Source: an uncultured Clostridia bacterium (GTDB lineage Bacteria; Bacillota; Clostridia; TANB77; CAG-508). From it: a stretch of 32,593 bases of DNA. A model generated the notes under the pieces. It ran no database searches. It saw only the letters and a program-made list of their open reading frames with translations, and had not been told where the DNA came from. A program made the position numbers and the translations under genes. Of the stretch, positions 19,801 to 27,517 are shown piece by piece. Each line of letters starts with the position of its first letter. The stretch's first letter is position 1. The stretch is from assembly GCA_934177795.1 (NCBI GenBank), contig CAKPPS010000015.1:1-32593 (forward strand). Reading direction: 5' to 3'.

Positions 19801-22597
19801 TGAAAAAAATAATGACTTAGATAATGATACTTATGTAGGGTATTATGTAAGTACAAGTTTTGCAAATACGGGTTCATTAATTGCCAAAGATATCACATAT
19901 TATTTATGGGACAGAGATGGAAATCCTGTCTTAGATGAAAATGGAAATCAAATAATTAAAAAAGCTAATTTTTTAAATCAAGAAAAGGCACCATCAGCAA
20001 TATTTACATTGAATAAAGGAACTATAGATACGGCAGAATATGATAATAATTCTGGAATGCATAGAGGAGACGCTTATTTTGTATCTTATACAGTAACATA
20101 TCAAGATGCAAATGGAAATGAAATATTATGGCCAAATTGTAAAAGTGATGAAAATAATACATATACAAATAAAAGTTTAAAAACAGATATATTATATCCA
20201 CAGAAACAAGAACCTAGATTTATGATTTATCCTAAAATTTCAGATGAAACATCAATTACTTATATATATTCATGCACAGATATAGACAAAGCATTATATT
20301 ATGCGGCACATAGCACTACTGAATATGGATATCTTAATTTGTCAGTTAATGGAACAACTCAAAGTTCAAACATCGAGGTAAAGACAGATGGACAACAACA
20401 TGAAACTGTGGTAAGTGGATTAGTATCAAATACAACATACCAATTAGGCTATATAAGAAATTTAAATAAAGTACAATCTGGAGTATACACATCAAAAAAT
20501 TTAGTAAAGCAAAAATTTGAAGGTATAGTAAATTGTGATGATGTGAAAATTCAAAATATTATATATAATGATGCTAATAATCCTAACAGTGTAATTGTAC
20601 AGCTAACAGGAAATAGTATAAATAGAGTTACAGCGGCTACCTTGACATTGGATAATGGACAAGAACAAATTTCAACAGGATTACTTAAATTAAATACAGA
20701 TAGTGGAAACTATATAAAGGCAGACTTACTTGAAATGCTAAACAATGATAATGTAAAACGCTTTACAGATAGAGATGTTAATGTAAAAGTTAACATATAT
20801 TATGATGATGGAAGAATCGGGTTTGCATTGGGAGAAAATCAAAAGTATTCTACTTATGTCAATGATAATAATATGTATATGAGTTTGGTTGGAAATAAAT
20901 TTGATGATATTAAAGATATAAATGGAAATATGTATGAATATCGTTTCTATCCTTCAGAAGATAAAGTACAATTAGGTATAAAAAATATAGATGATATAAA
21001 TAAATCTCAAAATGGAACAACTGTTGAATTACAGTATTCGCCAGAAGGATTGAAACAAAATGGAAATGTAATAGTGCAAAAAGAAGTAATAGCTAAAGAA
21101 TTACAAGGAGATAAACAATACACTATTAATATAAAAAATATAAGATTAGGTATAAAGATAAACACGATTAATTCTACAATTACTACAGCTAATATAAAAG
21201 CAAAGCTTATAAATCCATTAAGCATTAATATTAATAAACTAACTATGGAAATATGGCATTCTAAAAATGCAAATGATTCTCCAGATTGGAATAATGCAAC
21301 AAATAAAGAAATTAGTGTTGAACAGCTTGAAAATTTAACATTGGATAATCTATTCCCGGCAGAATATTATTATATAAGATTTAAATATTTAGATAATGGA
21401 ACTTATACATATACTTATGATGTAGATTCTAAAGAGATAGGAAATTCTTATAAATTTGAAACCTTAGCAACAATAGGAATAGATAATATAAAAGTTGAAT
21501 ATGAGGCTCAAAATTATTCTAAGAAATTTATAAATATATCTTATGATGTAAATGCAGAAAGATCAACAATGTATGCAAAAACAAGATATACATTTTATAA
21601 AAAAGATGGATTATCAAAAGTTGAACTTACAGATAAAAATATTCAAATAAGTGATGAAAATGCTGCATATACAATTATAGATGGAAGCATAGAAATAACA
21701 AATTCAAAACAAAATACAGATTCAAAATTTGATAAAGTTACAGAACAAATTAATATAAATCCAGAAAGTAATGTATTTACAATGGGAGAAGAATATGTAT
21801 TAAAAATAACACCAATAGCAGTAATCAATAATAATCAAGATTGTGAACTTGAAACAGAAGAAACAAAATTCACATTAAAAAAATTAATAGAACCATCAAT
21901 AGGATTAAAAATGGAAAGAAAACAAACAACTAGCAATGAAAAATTTCTAAAAGTGTTAGTTTCTATAAAAGATACAGATGCTATGATTTATGGTTCTGAT
22001 TGGGGAGAATATAATATACATGTATATAGATATAAAGATAATAAAGATCAAGCAACAGAAGTAAATATTTATGATAAGAGTCAAGGCGGTAATAATATTA
22101 CAGGAAATATACTAAATCTAAAAAATAATACTATTAATTACTCAGTATATGTACAAAGCAAAGATATTGACTATACTTATAATTATATGGTTAAATTACA
22201 ATTTAAATATGACAAAGAAAATAATGGGAAAAATTTAGAAGATCGAACAGTACAATATATACTAAAGTCAATCTCAAATGATGCAAATGTTTCAATAGGT
22301 AGTGCAACTTTAGTACAAAATGAAAATAAATGTGAAGTACGTTTTTATGATAGTTATTATAATATTAACAAAATAGATAGAATTGATTACTCAGTATATA
22401 ATCTAAGCAATAATTATAATAAAACAGGTTCTTATGTTCCACAATGGTCATCAGAAAGTCAAGACCAAAATGTAACATATTTTAAAACACAGTTACCAAT
22501 AGAATTTGATACAAAAGCTACTTATACGGTTAAATTAAATTTATATGTAGGAGATATTTTAGTAGGACAAATAGATACAACATATATTTATGAATAA
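16868..22597 (+). CDS. large surface protein B with tandem FnIII-like domains
   Basis: A 1909-residue exported protein. Residues 4-21 form an N-terminal membrane helix after a two-lysine start. Residues about 30-235 are a beta-rich membrane-proximal domain (with KYIILANNLKINL and a following YLEVEYSDN strand) resembling the same region of A, C and D. Residues 242-315 are an Asn/Glu/Thr linker with a polythreonine run, likely a flexible stalk. From about 340 onward come many fibronectin-III-like domains marked by LTPDTNYSITV, LTPDTDYTVRI, LKAETSYTFAA and LVSNTTYQLGY. There is no C-terminal anchor or LPXTG, and the protein ends in a beta strand. The ribosome site AGAGGAAG lies at 16852-16859. 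It starts a tight operon with the rotary ATPase genes. A role as an extracellular arm or scaffold of that machine is inference; no enzyme domain was recognised. Confidence 0.82.
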   Translation: MKKYIAFFVGIGILLGTILIYNVTHIRESKKVAFSEAGYILNGTDNRYYFAQNEKYTTSYNDQIVFNDTEGDKVTVNNSNFVHYNSGNIVALQEGVLLDLEKINDNPIVYYNVAANKEIKRVSTRYTVKNLDSDLQFEQAIWKISTNKYIILANNLKINLSNGITKEAEGYLEVEYSDNEIVSIYNQEFNSQTISSNSYIELQNGIKLNLGTKIVSQNDVNKMSLEDMVINSNDNVTLVDLNNNNDDNNENKEETEQEEKNEITENKTQTANNNSSTTTTKTDTTTTTSNSTTIVTSDNGTSSSDFNDDKNAINIITPDIIYEYVNENENKVDETIPAKEPKFKLEDMSVTAVGIQGNLQIQDDDDTLSKNDDINIKIVNSDTGKVVYTDVESYGIFNIPINIETLTPDTNYSITVSATYVVDEKNYTKDFLYKAFVTTSAGVEISKESYTDNSLSFNIGFTDELIDSAEVTLLDGSGNEIPNRKQTIKNSATKENIVFDGLTPDTDYTVRISKISYNGIIQESDNWTKDTKCKTLKTKASINKLNYSVNKRNGTFTLRIEDIADTNNAIQSYKYVMYKYTQVRDENGKETLDYDTKNIVFEKASTEKEVEVPVSSENNESGVVRGQYYGFKVIATTYDNEKYVDIESNICGAFTLSGANFPSVKFEKVESDSPPTEIRGWLYIIDNDNTVIVDKDNPLTITYYSDVDEGNAYIKRTSLEADEKTTDTDGNEVIRLWIDLGEKGNNKKGLKAETSYTFAAYGTINLKDDNGDYKNAHIGSAIVTTSSYQPLTANMSIENNSANTFTVNLNLSGDDVAREGLSSVNLMLYEGSGDINNGEYKNWSRTITENNFTSCLNNVKGNKQVNSLQELFFDNTLEVTPSFIAGGKESSYTELNYQVIVTATIDGTKYTNKIPIQSADDKNENTGNTTYTDKKTSETYSAAYIIAKGKGTTVDVPDEYKKADATAITNGNASKYGIEKNNDLDNDTYVGYYVSTSFANTGSLIAKDITYYLWDRDGNPVLDENGNQIIKKANFLNQEKAPSAIFTLNKGTIDTAEYDNNSGMHRGDAYFVSYTVTYQDANGNEILWPNCKSDENNTYTNKSLKTDILYPQKQEPRFMIYPKISDETSITYIYSCTDIDKALYYAAHSTTEYGYLNLSVNGTTQSSNIEVKTDGQQHETVVSGLVSNTTYQLGYIRNLNKVQSGVYTSKNLVKQKFEGIVNCDDVKIQNIIYNDANNPNSVIVQLTGNSINRVTAATLTLDNGQEQISTGLLKLNTDSGNYIKADLLEMLNNDNVKRFTDRDVNVKVNIYYDDGRIGFALGENQKYSTYVNDNNMYMSLVGNKFDDIKDINGNMYEYRFYPSEDKVQLGIKNIDDINKSQNGTTVELQYSPEGLKQNGNVIVQKEVIAKELQGDKQYTINIKNIRLGIKINTINSTITTANIKAKLINPLSININKLTMEIWHSKNANDSPDWNNATNKEISVEQLENLTLDNLFPAEYYYIRFKYLDNGTYTYTYDVDSKEIGNSYKFETLATIGIDNIKVEYEAQNYSKKFINISYDVNAERSTMYAKTRYTFYKKDGLSKVELTDKNIQISDENAAYTIIDGSIEITNSKQNTDSKFDKVTEQININPESNVFTMGEEYVLKITPIAVINNNQDCELETEETKFTLKKLIEPSIGLKMERKQTTSNEKFLKVLVSIKDTDAMIYGSDWGEYNIHVYRYKDNKDQATEVNIYDKSQGGNNITGNILNLKNNTINYSVYVQSKDIDYTYNYMVKLQFKYDKENNGKNLEDRTVQYILKSISNDANVSIGSATLVQNENKCEVRFYDSYYNINKIDRIDYSVYNLSNNYNKTGSYVPQWSSESQDQNVTYFKTQLPIEFDTKATYTVKLNLYVGDILVGQIDTTYIYE

Positions 22598-22611
22598 ATA
22601 TAATAGGAAAT

Positions 22612-22620
22612 AGGAGGTGA
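22612..22620 (+). promoter_or_regulatory. full-consensus Shine-Dalgarno deciding a TTG start
   Basis: AGGAGGTGA at 22612-22620 is a nine-base full match to the 16S rRNA 3' end, seven bases before TTG at 22628. It fixes the start of protein C on a TTG codon, because the next in-frame Met lies at residue 32, past most of the membrane helix. Confidence 0.8.
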
Positions 22621-22627
22621 TGCCCTT

Positions 22628-24199
22628 TTGAGAAATTTAACATCAGGAAATAAGGTTAACTTTACAATATTTGCAGTAATAGTTTTTGCGATAGTAGTTA
22701 TATTATGTGGTGCGATTGTAATGGTTTTAAAAACAGATAAAGAAGAATTTACAGTTTCTGCTTCAGAAAGTATATATGATAAGAATTATAATTATATAGA
22801 ACTGGCTAACGATGCAAAAATATCAAAAAAGTGGACAGGAAGTTTTTATTTAAAAGAAGATATAACAAAGAAAGAATATGATTTAGGAAATTATGCAGTA
22901 GCTTATGATAAAAACAGAAGATCAATTGATTTGTTTGGCAATTTTTATCAAGTATTAAAGGGTGGAGATATAAAGAAAATTTCAGGAAACAATAGAATAA
23001 ATAATTCTAGTGAAAGTCAATTTTATAAAATAGATGATAGAAAATACTTAATAGTAGCCAAAAGTATAACTAATAATACAGGGTCACTTTCTACTCAAGA
23101 TTATTTAATTGTGATCATTGATAAATTAGGAAATGCATTATTATTAAATAACGAAATAAATGCCAAAACAATAAATGAAATGACAATAGATACTGGAGAT
23201 TTTAGTTTTGACGTAGCAAACGAATCATTAAAATTTGAAAATGAAGAGATAGATTTAAAGAAAATAATAGGAAGCACAAATGAGCATAAAAAAGAAGAAA
23301 AAACAAATAATGATAATGAGACTCAAAATGAAACAGAAAAAACTGAAATAGCTCAAACAGAAGGACAAACTGGAACAAGTTCAACATCATCAGTGACAAC
23401 AGCAAATAATAAGAAAAATGATTCAACAACAGTAATACAAAACTCAGGAACAAATAGTAATCAAAATAATAACAGTAATAATAATAGCAATAATCAACAA
23501 GACAATTCATGGACTTCAGCGTTAAACAATTGGATACAAAAGGTTGCCTCAGGATTCCAAAGTATATATAATGGAAATTCAGGTAAGAAAGAAAATACAG
23601 AATTAACAAAAAGTATAGCTTTAAATAGTTTATCAGCAGATACAACTTCAATGAATATAAATTATCAAATAACAGATCCAGAAAACAAATATAATATTGT
23701 ATATGCTATTATTTCAGATGGAGTAAAATCACACAGTGTAGCTCTAGATAAAAATGCAACTAGTTATAGAGTTACAGGATTAGATCCAAACAAAAATTAT
23801 ACAGTTCAAATTGGATATAAAGTAATATATGCAGATTCGACAGTAAATGAGCAAGTGGAAGATACTATGACAATCAAAACAAAAACACCTGTAGAAAATT
23901 TATCAATTACAAAAGTTTCAACAGATGATATATATTATATATTGAAATTGGATAACAATTTTGTTTATGATGCAGGAGCAAAATTAACAATGTACTTAAA
24001 TGATAATAAACATACACAAATAACTTTAAATGCAGATCAATTAGGAAAAGCAGCATCGACAACAGGATATGCGGGTAGTTTTGCAATACCTGATGACTAT
24101 AAAATAAAAAATAGTTCATTAAAATTAAAATTAGAAAATGTAACTTTCAATGGCTCAACAATAGATACAAATTTAATGACTAAAATTATAAATTATTAA
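22628..24199 (+). CDS. surface protein C, membrane-anchored with FnIII-like domains
   Basis: A 523-residue protein with the same plan as B on a smaller scale: membrane helix 12-34, beta-rich membrane-proximal domain about 38-215 (with FYKIDDRKYLIVAKSI, aligning with B's WKISTNKYIILANNL), a low-complexity Glu/Thr/Ser/Asn linker about 217-295, and a C-terminal part (about 325-523) holding a fibronectin-III-like domain with LDPNKNYTVQIGY plus a second beta-sandwich-like unit. There is no C-terminal anchor. Translation starts at TTG with a full-consensus ribosome site. It lies 30 bases after B and only 17 bases before the ATPase c-subunit gene, so it is firmly in the operon. I read it as a shorter paralogue of B and a candidate partner of the membrane rotor or stator. 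No enzymatic motif was seen. Confidence 0.82.
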   Translation: MRNLTSGNKVNFTIFAVIVFAIVVILCGAIVMVLKTDKEEFTVSASESIYDKNYNYIELANDAKISKKWTGSFYLKEDITKKEYDLGNYAVAYDKNRRSIDLFGNFYQVLKGGDIKKISGNNRINNSSESQFYKIDDRKYLIVAKSITNNTGSLSTQDYLIVIIDKLGNALLLNNEINAKTINEMTIDTGDFSFDVANESLKFENEEIDLKKIIGSTNEHKKEEKTNNDNETQNETEKTEIAQTEGQTGTSSTSSVTTANNKKNDSTTVIQNSGTNSNQNNNSNNNSNNQQDNSWTSALNNWIQKVASGFQSIYNGNSGKKENTELTKSIALNSLSADTTSMNINYQITDPENKYNIVYAIISDGVKSHSVALDKNATSYRVTGLDPNKNYTVQIGYKVIYADSTVNEQVEDTMTIKTKTPVENLSITKVSTDDIYYILKLDNNFVYDAGAKLTMYLNDNKHTQITLNADQLGKAASTTGYAGSFAIPDDYKIKNSSLKLKLENVTFNGSTIDTNLMTKIINY

Positions 24200-24216
24200 A
24201 AGAAAGGAAGAAAAAG

Positions 24217-24468
24217 ATGAATAATGGAGATATACTTGTAGCATCATTATATTGTATAGGACTAATGTTAGGAATGGCTTTTTTAGGAATGGGAATAGGA
24301 ATGGGAATTTTAGGCTCAAAAGTTGCTGAAGCAGTAGGAAGAAACCCAGAAACCAAAAGTGATATAGTTCATAGCGTAATGACAATTTTAATTGTACTAG
24401 CGATATTTTTATTAATATTATTTGCATTTACATTTTTACTACTATTTTATAATCCATTAGTAGCATAA
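24217..24468 (+). CDS. atpE: F-type ATPase c subunit lacking the ion-binding carboxylate
   Basis: An 83-residue two-helix hairpin protein, the ring-forming rotor subunit of F-type ATPases. Helix 1 carries the glycine packing motif (GMGIGMGILG, 24-33); the polar loop is GRNPE (41-45), matching the classical R-Q/N-P-D/E loop that docks on gamma and epsilon. Helix 2 (about 50-76) is purely hydrophobic. The essential Asp/Glu sits 18 residues after the loop proline in E. coli and Bacillus proteins; here that position is Ala62 (codon GCG, 24400-24402), and there is no Asp or Glu elsewhere in the membrane part of helix 2 or in helix 1. A ring of this protein should assemble but not carry protons or sodium. 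RBS AAAGGAA precedes the ATG at 24217. Confidence 0.9.
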   Translation: MNNGDILVASLYCIGLMLGMAFLGMGIGMGILGSKVAEAVGRNPETKSDIVHSVMTILIVLAIFLLILFAFTFLLLFYNPLVA

Positions 24469-24493
24469 ATGTAACAAAGAAAGGAAATGCATT

Positions 24494-25318
24494 ATGACAA
24501 ATTTAGTAATTGCAGCAGTAATATTAATTGTAATAATGCTTGCATTTATATTCATCCTTTTTAAAAATATAATAAAAAGGATGGATGAAAATGCAAAAAA
24601 GTATTTTGTTAACAAAATGCAAGGATATGATTATATTTTAGAAGAAAAACAAGCTAGATTAGAGAAAATAAAGAATGAAATAAATGAACTAGAGACATCT
24701 CATAAAAATATTTTAAAAGATGATGATGAAGAAATACTAGAAGAAAAAGAGAATAAAAGAAACAAACGAAAAAAATATGCAAGTGACAAGCCTGTAACTT
24801 CAAACTTAGAAAGACAAGTTAAATATAATCTAAATGTACCAAATTATAGAGAAACACAATTTTTTAATAATTATAAAGAGGTCAGAAAAGCATTTACAAT
24901 TAATAATGAAAAAATAATAAAAGATTTTATTGCTCAAAATAAAAACTTAAAAGAAGAAAAGGAATATAGAGCTTTAAAAAGATTAAGAAAAAAATTTGAT
25001 GAAGAAACTGTTTACGGATGTTTAACATTAAATACACAGAATCAAAGAGACATATTAAAAGAAACATTAACAGCAACTGAAAAAAAATTAGTGAATTTAA
25101 AACAACTTTTAGAAAATCCAAGATTTAACATTGAAACAATTTTGAAATATATAGATGATAGAATGGAAAAAATAGATCCTACTATATATATATATACAAA
25201 TGTTTTAGATAAAAAATACGAGGAATTGGATAAAAATATTGTAAATAAACAATATAATAATATGTCAGAGGGAATAATTATTAAATATAGAAATAAAATC
25301 TATGATTATAGTATATAA
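24494..25318 (+). CDS. peripheral-stalk (b-like) subunit with delta-like C-terminal strand
   Basis: A 274-residue protein with one N-terminal membrane helix (4-24) followed by long charged helical, coiled-coil-like segments (about 28-92 and 126-250), the layout of an F-type ATPase b subunit, and much longer than the usual 160-170. The C-terminus (NMSEGIIIKYRNKIYDYSI, 256-274) resembles the closing strands of delta/OSCP subunits (pattern xGGhhhRhGDKhhDxSh). This suggests a b-delta fusion or a stalk protein replacing both. A separate delta gene is absent: this gene occupies the slot between c and alpha where b and delta normally sit. It would hold alpha3-beta3 static against the membrane. Assignment rests on topology, gene position and the tail motif; the middle has no motif I recognise. 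Confidence 0.65.
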   Translation: MTNLVIAAVILIVIMLAFIFILFKNIIKRMDENAKKYFVNKMQGYDYILEEKQARLEKIKNEINELETSHKNILKDDDEEILEEKENKRNKRKKYASDKPVTSNLERQVKYNLNVPNYRETQFFNNYKEVRKAFTINNEKIIKDFIAQNKNLKEEKEYRALKRLRKKFDEETVYGCLTLNTQNQRDILKETLTATEKKLVNLKQLLENPRFNIETILKYIDDRMEKIDPTIYIYTNVLDKKYEELDKNIVNKQYNNMSEGIIIKYRNKIYDYSI

Positions 25319-25340
25319 ATAACAAGGAAGGAAATGTATA

Positions 25341-26672
25341 ATGGAAACACATGTAACAAATCTAGTTAATGAGAAAGTTTCAAAAATAAAGACACAAAAT
25401 AACATTTTTGATTCGGGAAAAGTTATAAAAATAAAAGATTATATAGTTGAAGTATCAGGACTAGAAAATGTAATGTATTTTGAAAAGGTTATAATTATGG
25501 GCAAAGGAATGGGATATGTTAATGCCATATATGAGAATTCAGTAATTATAGCTATAGTAAAAGAAGATAATAAGATAGAAATCGGAGATGTGGTAAATTC
25601 TACAGGGGAAATATTTAAAGCAGTATTTTCAGATGATGCAATGGGAAGAATGATAGATATATTTGGTGTAGACCAATTATCAGGAAAACCTTTTGAAAAA
25701 ATAAAATATATAGATATAGAAAAACCAAATGTTCCAATAATGGACAGAACAGCTGTATGCAGACCATTATTAACAGGAATTGCTGGAATAGATTTAATTT
25801 ATCCTATAGGAAAAGGACAAAGACAATTAATTATAGGAGATAAGAAAACGGGAAAAACTCAGATTGCATTGGATACAATAGTAAACCAGGGAAATATTTC
25901 AAAAGAAAATGGTGAAATGATATGTATATATGTTGCAGTAGGAAAAACAAAAAAAGAAATAAAAACTATATATGATGAACTTTTAAAGAAAAATGCACTT
26001 TCATATACCATAATGGTAGTAGCAACTAATGATAATAAAACACCAGTAATTAGCCTTATACCTTATGTTGGAATGTCAATTGCAGAAGAATACATGAAAC
26101 AAAAAAAAGATGTATTAGTAGTAATAGATGACTTAAAAAAACATGCTGAAGTATATAGAGAAATAAGTTTGGTTTCTAATAAAACGCCAGGAAGAGAAGC
26201 ATACCCAGCAGATATATTTTATACACATTCTAGATTGTTAGAAAAAGGATGCCAACATAAAAATGGAGGGTCAATAACAGTCCTACCAATTGTAGAAACT
26301 AAAGGGGGAGATATAACAGATTATATTTCAACAAATATAATATCAATAACAGATGGACAAATAGTATTATCGAACAAAGCATTTTTAAAAGGTCAAAAAC
26401 CAGCTATTGATTACGGAATATCAGTTTCTAGATTAGGTGGTGCAGTACAAACACCAGAAATAAAAAAATTAGGTGCTAGTGTTAGATTAAAACTGTTAAA
26501 TTACTTAGAAACTAAGGATGTTTATGAATTAGCAAATACAGATGAGCTAAGTGATGAATTGAAAGAAAAATTAAAAGAAGGAAAAAGAATAGAAATGTTG
26601 CTTAGACAAGAAAAATTTGAGCCATTTTCTAGTGAGGAAATTTTAGATAGATTTGAAGATTTTGGAAATTAA
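25341..26672 (+). CDS. atpA: F1-like ATPase alpha subunit, C-terminally shortened
   Basis: The 443-residue non-catalytic nucleotide-binding subunit of an F1-type hexamer. Visible marks: N-terminal helix then beta-barrel (about 22-95), Walker A GDKKTGKT (166-173; canonical GDRQTGKT), Walker B ending VVIDD (260-264), PGREAYPADIFYTHSRLLE (283-301) and SVSRLGGAVQ (361-370), in which Arg364 is the arginine finger that acts on the neighbouring beta site. The protein stops soon after RQEKFEPFSSEE, about 60 residues earlier than normal alpha subunits of about 500, so most of the C-terminal helical domain is missing. It lies 22 bases after the stalk gene. Alpha and beta are both present and clearly distinct, which excludes flagellar or type III export ATPases. 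Confidence 0.92.
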   Translation: METHVTNLVNEKVSKIKTQNNIFDSGKVIKIKDYIVEVSGLENVMYFEKVIIMGKGMGYVNAIYENSVIIAIVKEDNKIEIGDVVNSTGEIFKAVFSDDAMGRMIDIFGVDQLSGKPFEKIKYIDIEKPNVPIMDRTAVCRPLLTGIAGIDLIYPIGKGQRQLIIGDKKTGKTQIALDTIVNQGNISKENGEMICIYVAVGKTKKEIKTIYDELLKKNALSYTIMVVATNDNKTPVISLIPYVGMSIAEEYMKQKKDVLVVIDDLKKHAEVYREISLVSNKTPGREAYPADIFYTHSRLLEKGCQHKNGGSITVLPIVETKGGDITDYISTNIISITDGQIVLSNKAFLKGQKPAIDYGISVSRLGGAVQTPEIKKLGASVRLKLLNYLETKDVYELANTDELSDELKEKLKEGKRIEMLLRQEKFEPFSSEEILDRFEDFGN

Positions 26673-26699
26673 TCTTATTATAAAAGCAAGAGGTGTATA

Positions 26700-27485
26700 A
26701 TGAAAATAAAAAGTGTTGTAAAAGTAATGAATTTTTATTCATTATTAAGAGTAGATTCATCTAAAAAGAAAGCAGAAAAATATTTTGGGTATGAACAAGC
26801 GGTTAAAGAATTTATAGATAATATATTAAATAATAAAAATCTTATACTAGATAAAAAAATGATAAAGATGAATGATAAAGGGAAAGAATTAAATATTTAT
26901 ATTGCTAATGATTTAGGGTTTTGTGGTAGTTTTAATTCTAATATTAATGAATTATTAAGACAAGATAAAGAAAATGATAAAATTATAATTGGAAAAAAAA
27001 TAGTACAAGACAAAAAGTATGATAATGTGATAGTATCAATGTCAAAGGACGAATATTTAGAGAAAGCATTAGCTATAAATAAGATTATGTTTGATAGTAT
27101 TAGAGATAAAAAATATAAATCTATTAATCTAATTTATAACCATTATTATAATGTCAGTAGAATAGAACGTGTAAAACAACAAATTTTGCCACTTGAAAAA
27201 ACTAAAAAGAACAAAGAAGAATATCAAGATGATTTTGCGGTAGAAGGAAATATTAATAGTATATTATTAAATATTATTACATTATATTTAGGCTATGAAG
27301 TAAAAGTGGCAGTTGAAAATAGTTATGCATCAGAAAATATTATGCGTCAAATGATAACAAAAGAATCATTGAAGAAAATAGACGAAATGGAAGCAGAAAA
27401 GAAACTGACAAATAGGAAAAAAAGACAAATGAAAAGTTTGAAGAAACAACTAGATAATATCAATAAAATGAATTTAAATAAATAA
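26700..27485 (+). CDS. atpG: F1-like ATPase gamma subunit (central shaft)
   Basis: A 261-residue rotor shaft, slightly short against about 285. The mid domain has NDLGFCGSFNSNI (70-82), the counterpart of the conserved DRGLCGxxNxNI stretch, and the C-terminal helix has SYASENIMRQMI (208-219) and then RKKRQMKSL, matching the SExxxRMxAMxxAxxNxxE... NxxRQxxIT pattern that lines the hexamer core. The N-terminal helix is diverged: it lacks the usual IxxVxxTxxITxAMxMVA signature and carries VVKVMNFYSLLRVDSSKKKA instead. The C-terminus is strongly basic. Its place between alpha and beta is the standard F1 order. It should couple ATP-driven rotation to the c ring. Confidence 0.85.
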   Translation: MKIKSVVKVMNFYSLLRVDSSKKKAEKYFGYEQAVKEFIDNILNNKNLILDKKMIKMNDKGKELNIYIANDLGFCGSFNSNINELLRQDKENDKIIIGKKIVQDKKYDNVIVSMSKDEYLEKALAINKIMFDSIRDKKYKSINLIYNHYYNVSRIERVKQQILPLEKTKKNKEEYQDDFAVEGNINSILLNIITLYLGYEVKVAVENSYASENIMRQMITKESLKKIDEMEAEKKLTNRKKRQMKSLKKQLDNINKMNLNK

Positions 27486-27517
27486 ATACTTTTATTGAAG
27501 AGAGGAATTATAAATTT

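Noticed and set aside
23202..23651. 149-codon open frame on the minus strand inside the gene for protein C
   Set aside because: It lies opposite the low-complexity linker of protein C, its translation is a biased Leu/Tyr/Phe-rich shadow of AT-rich codons, and it has no ribosome site.
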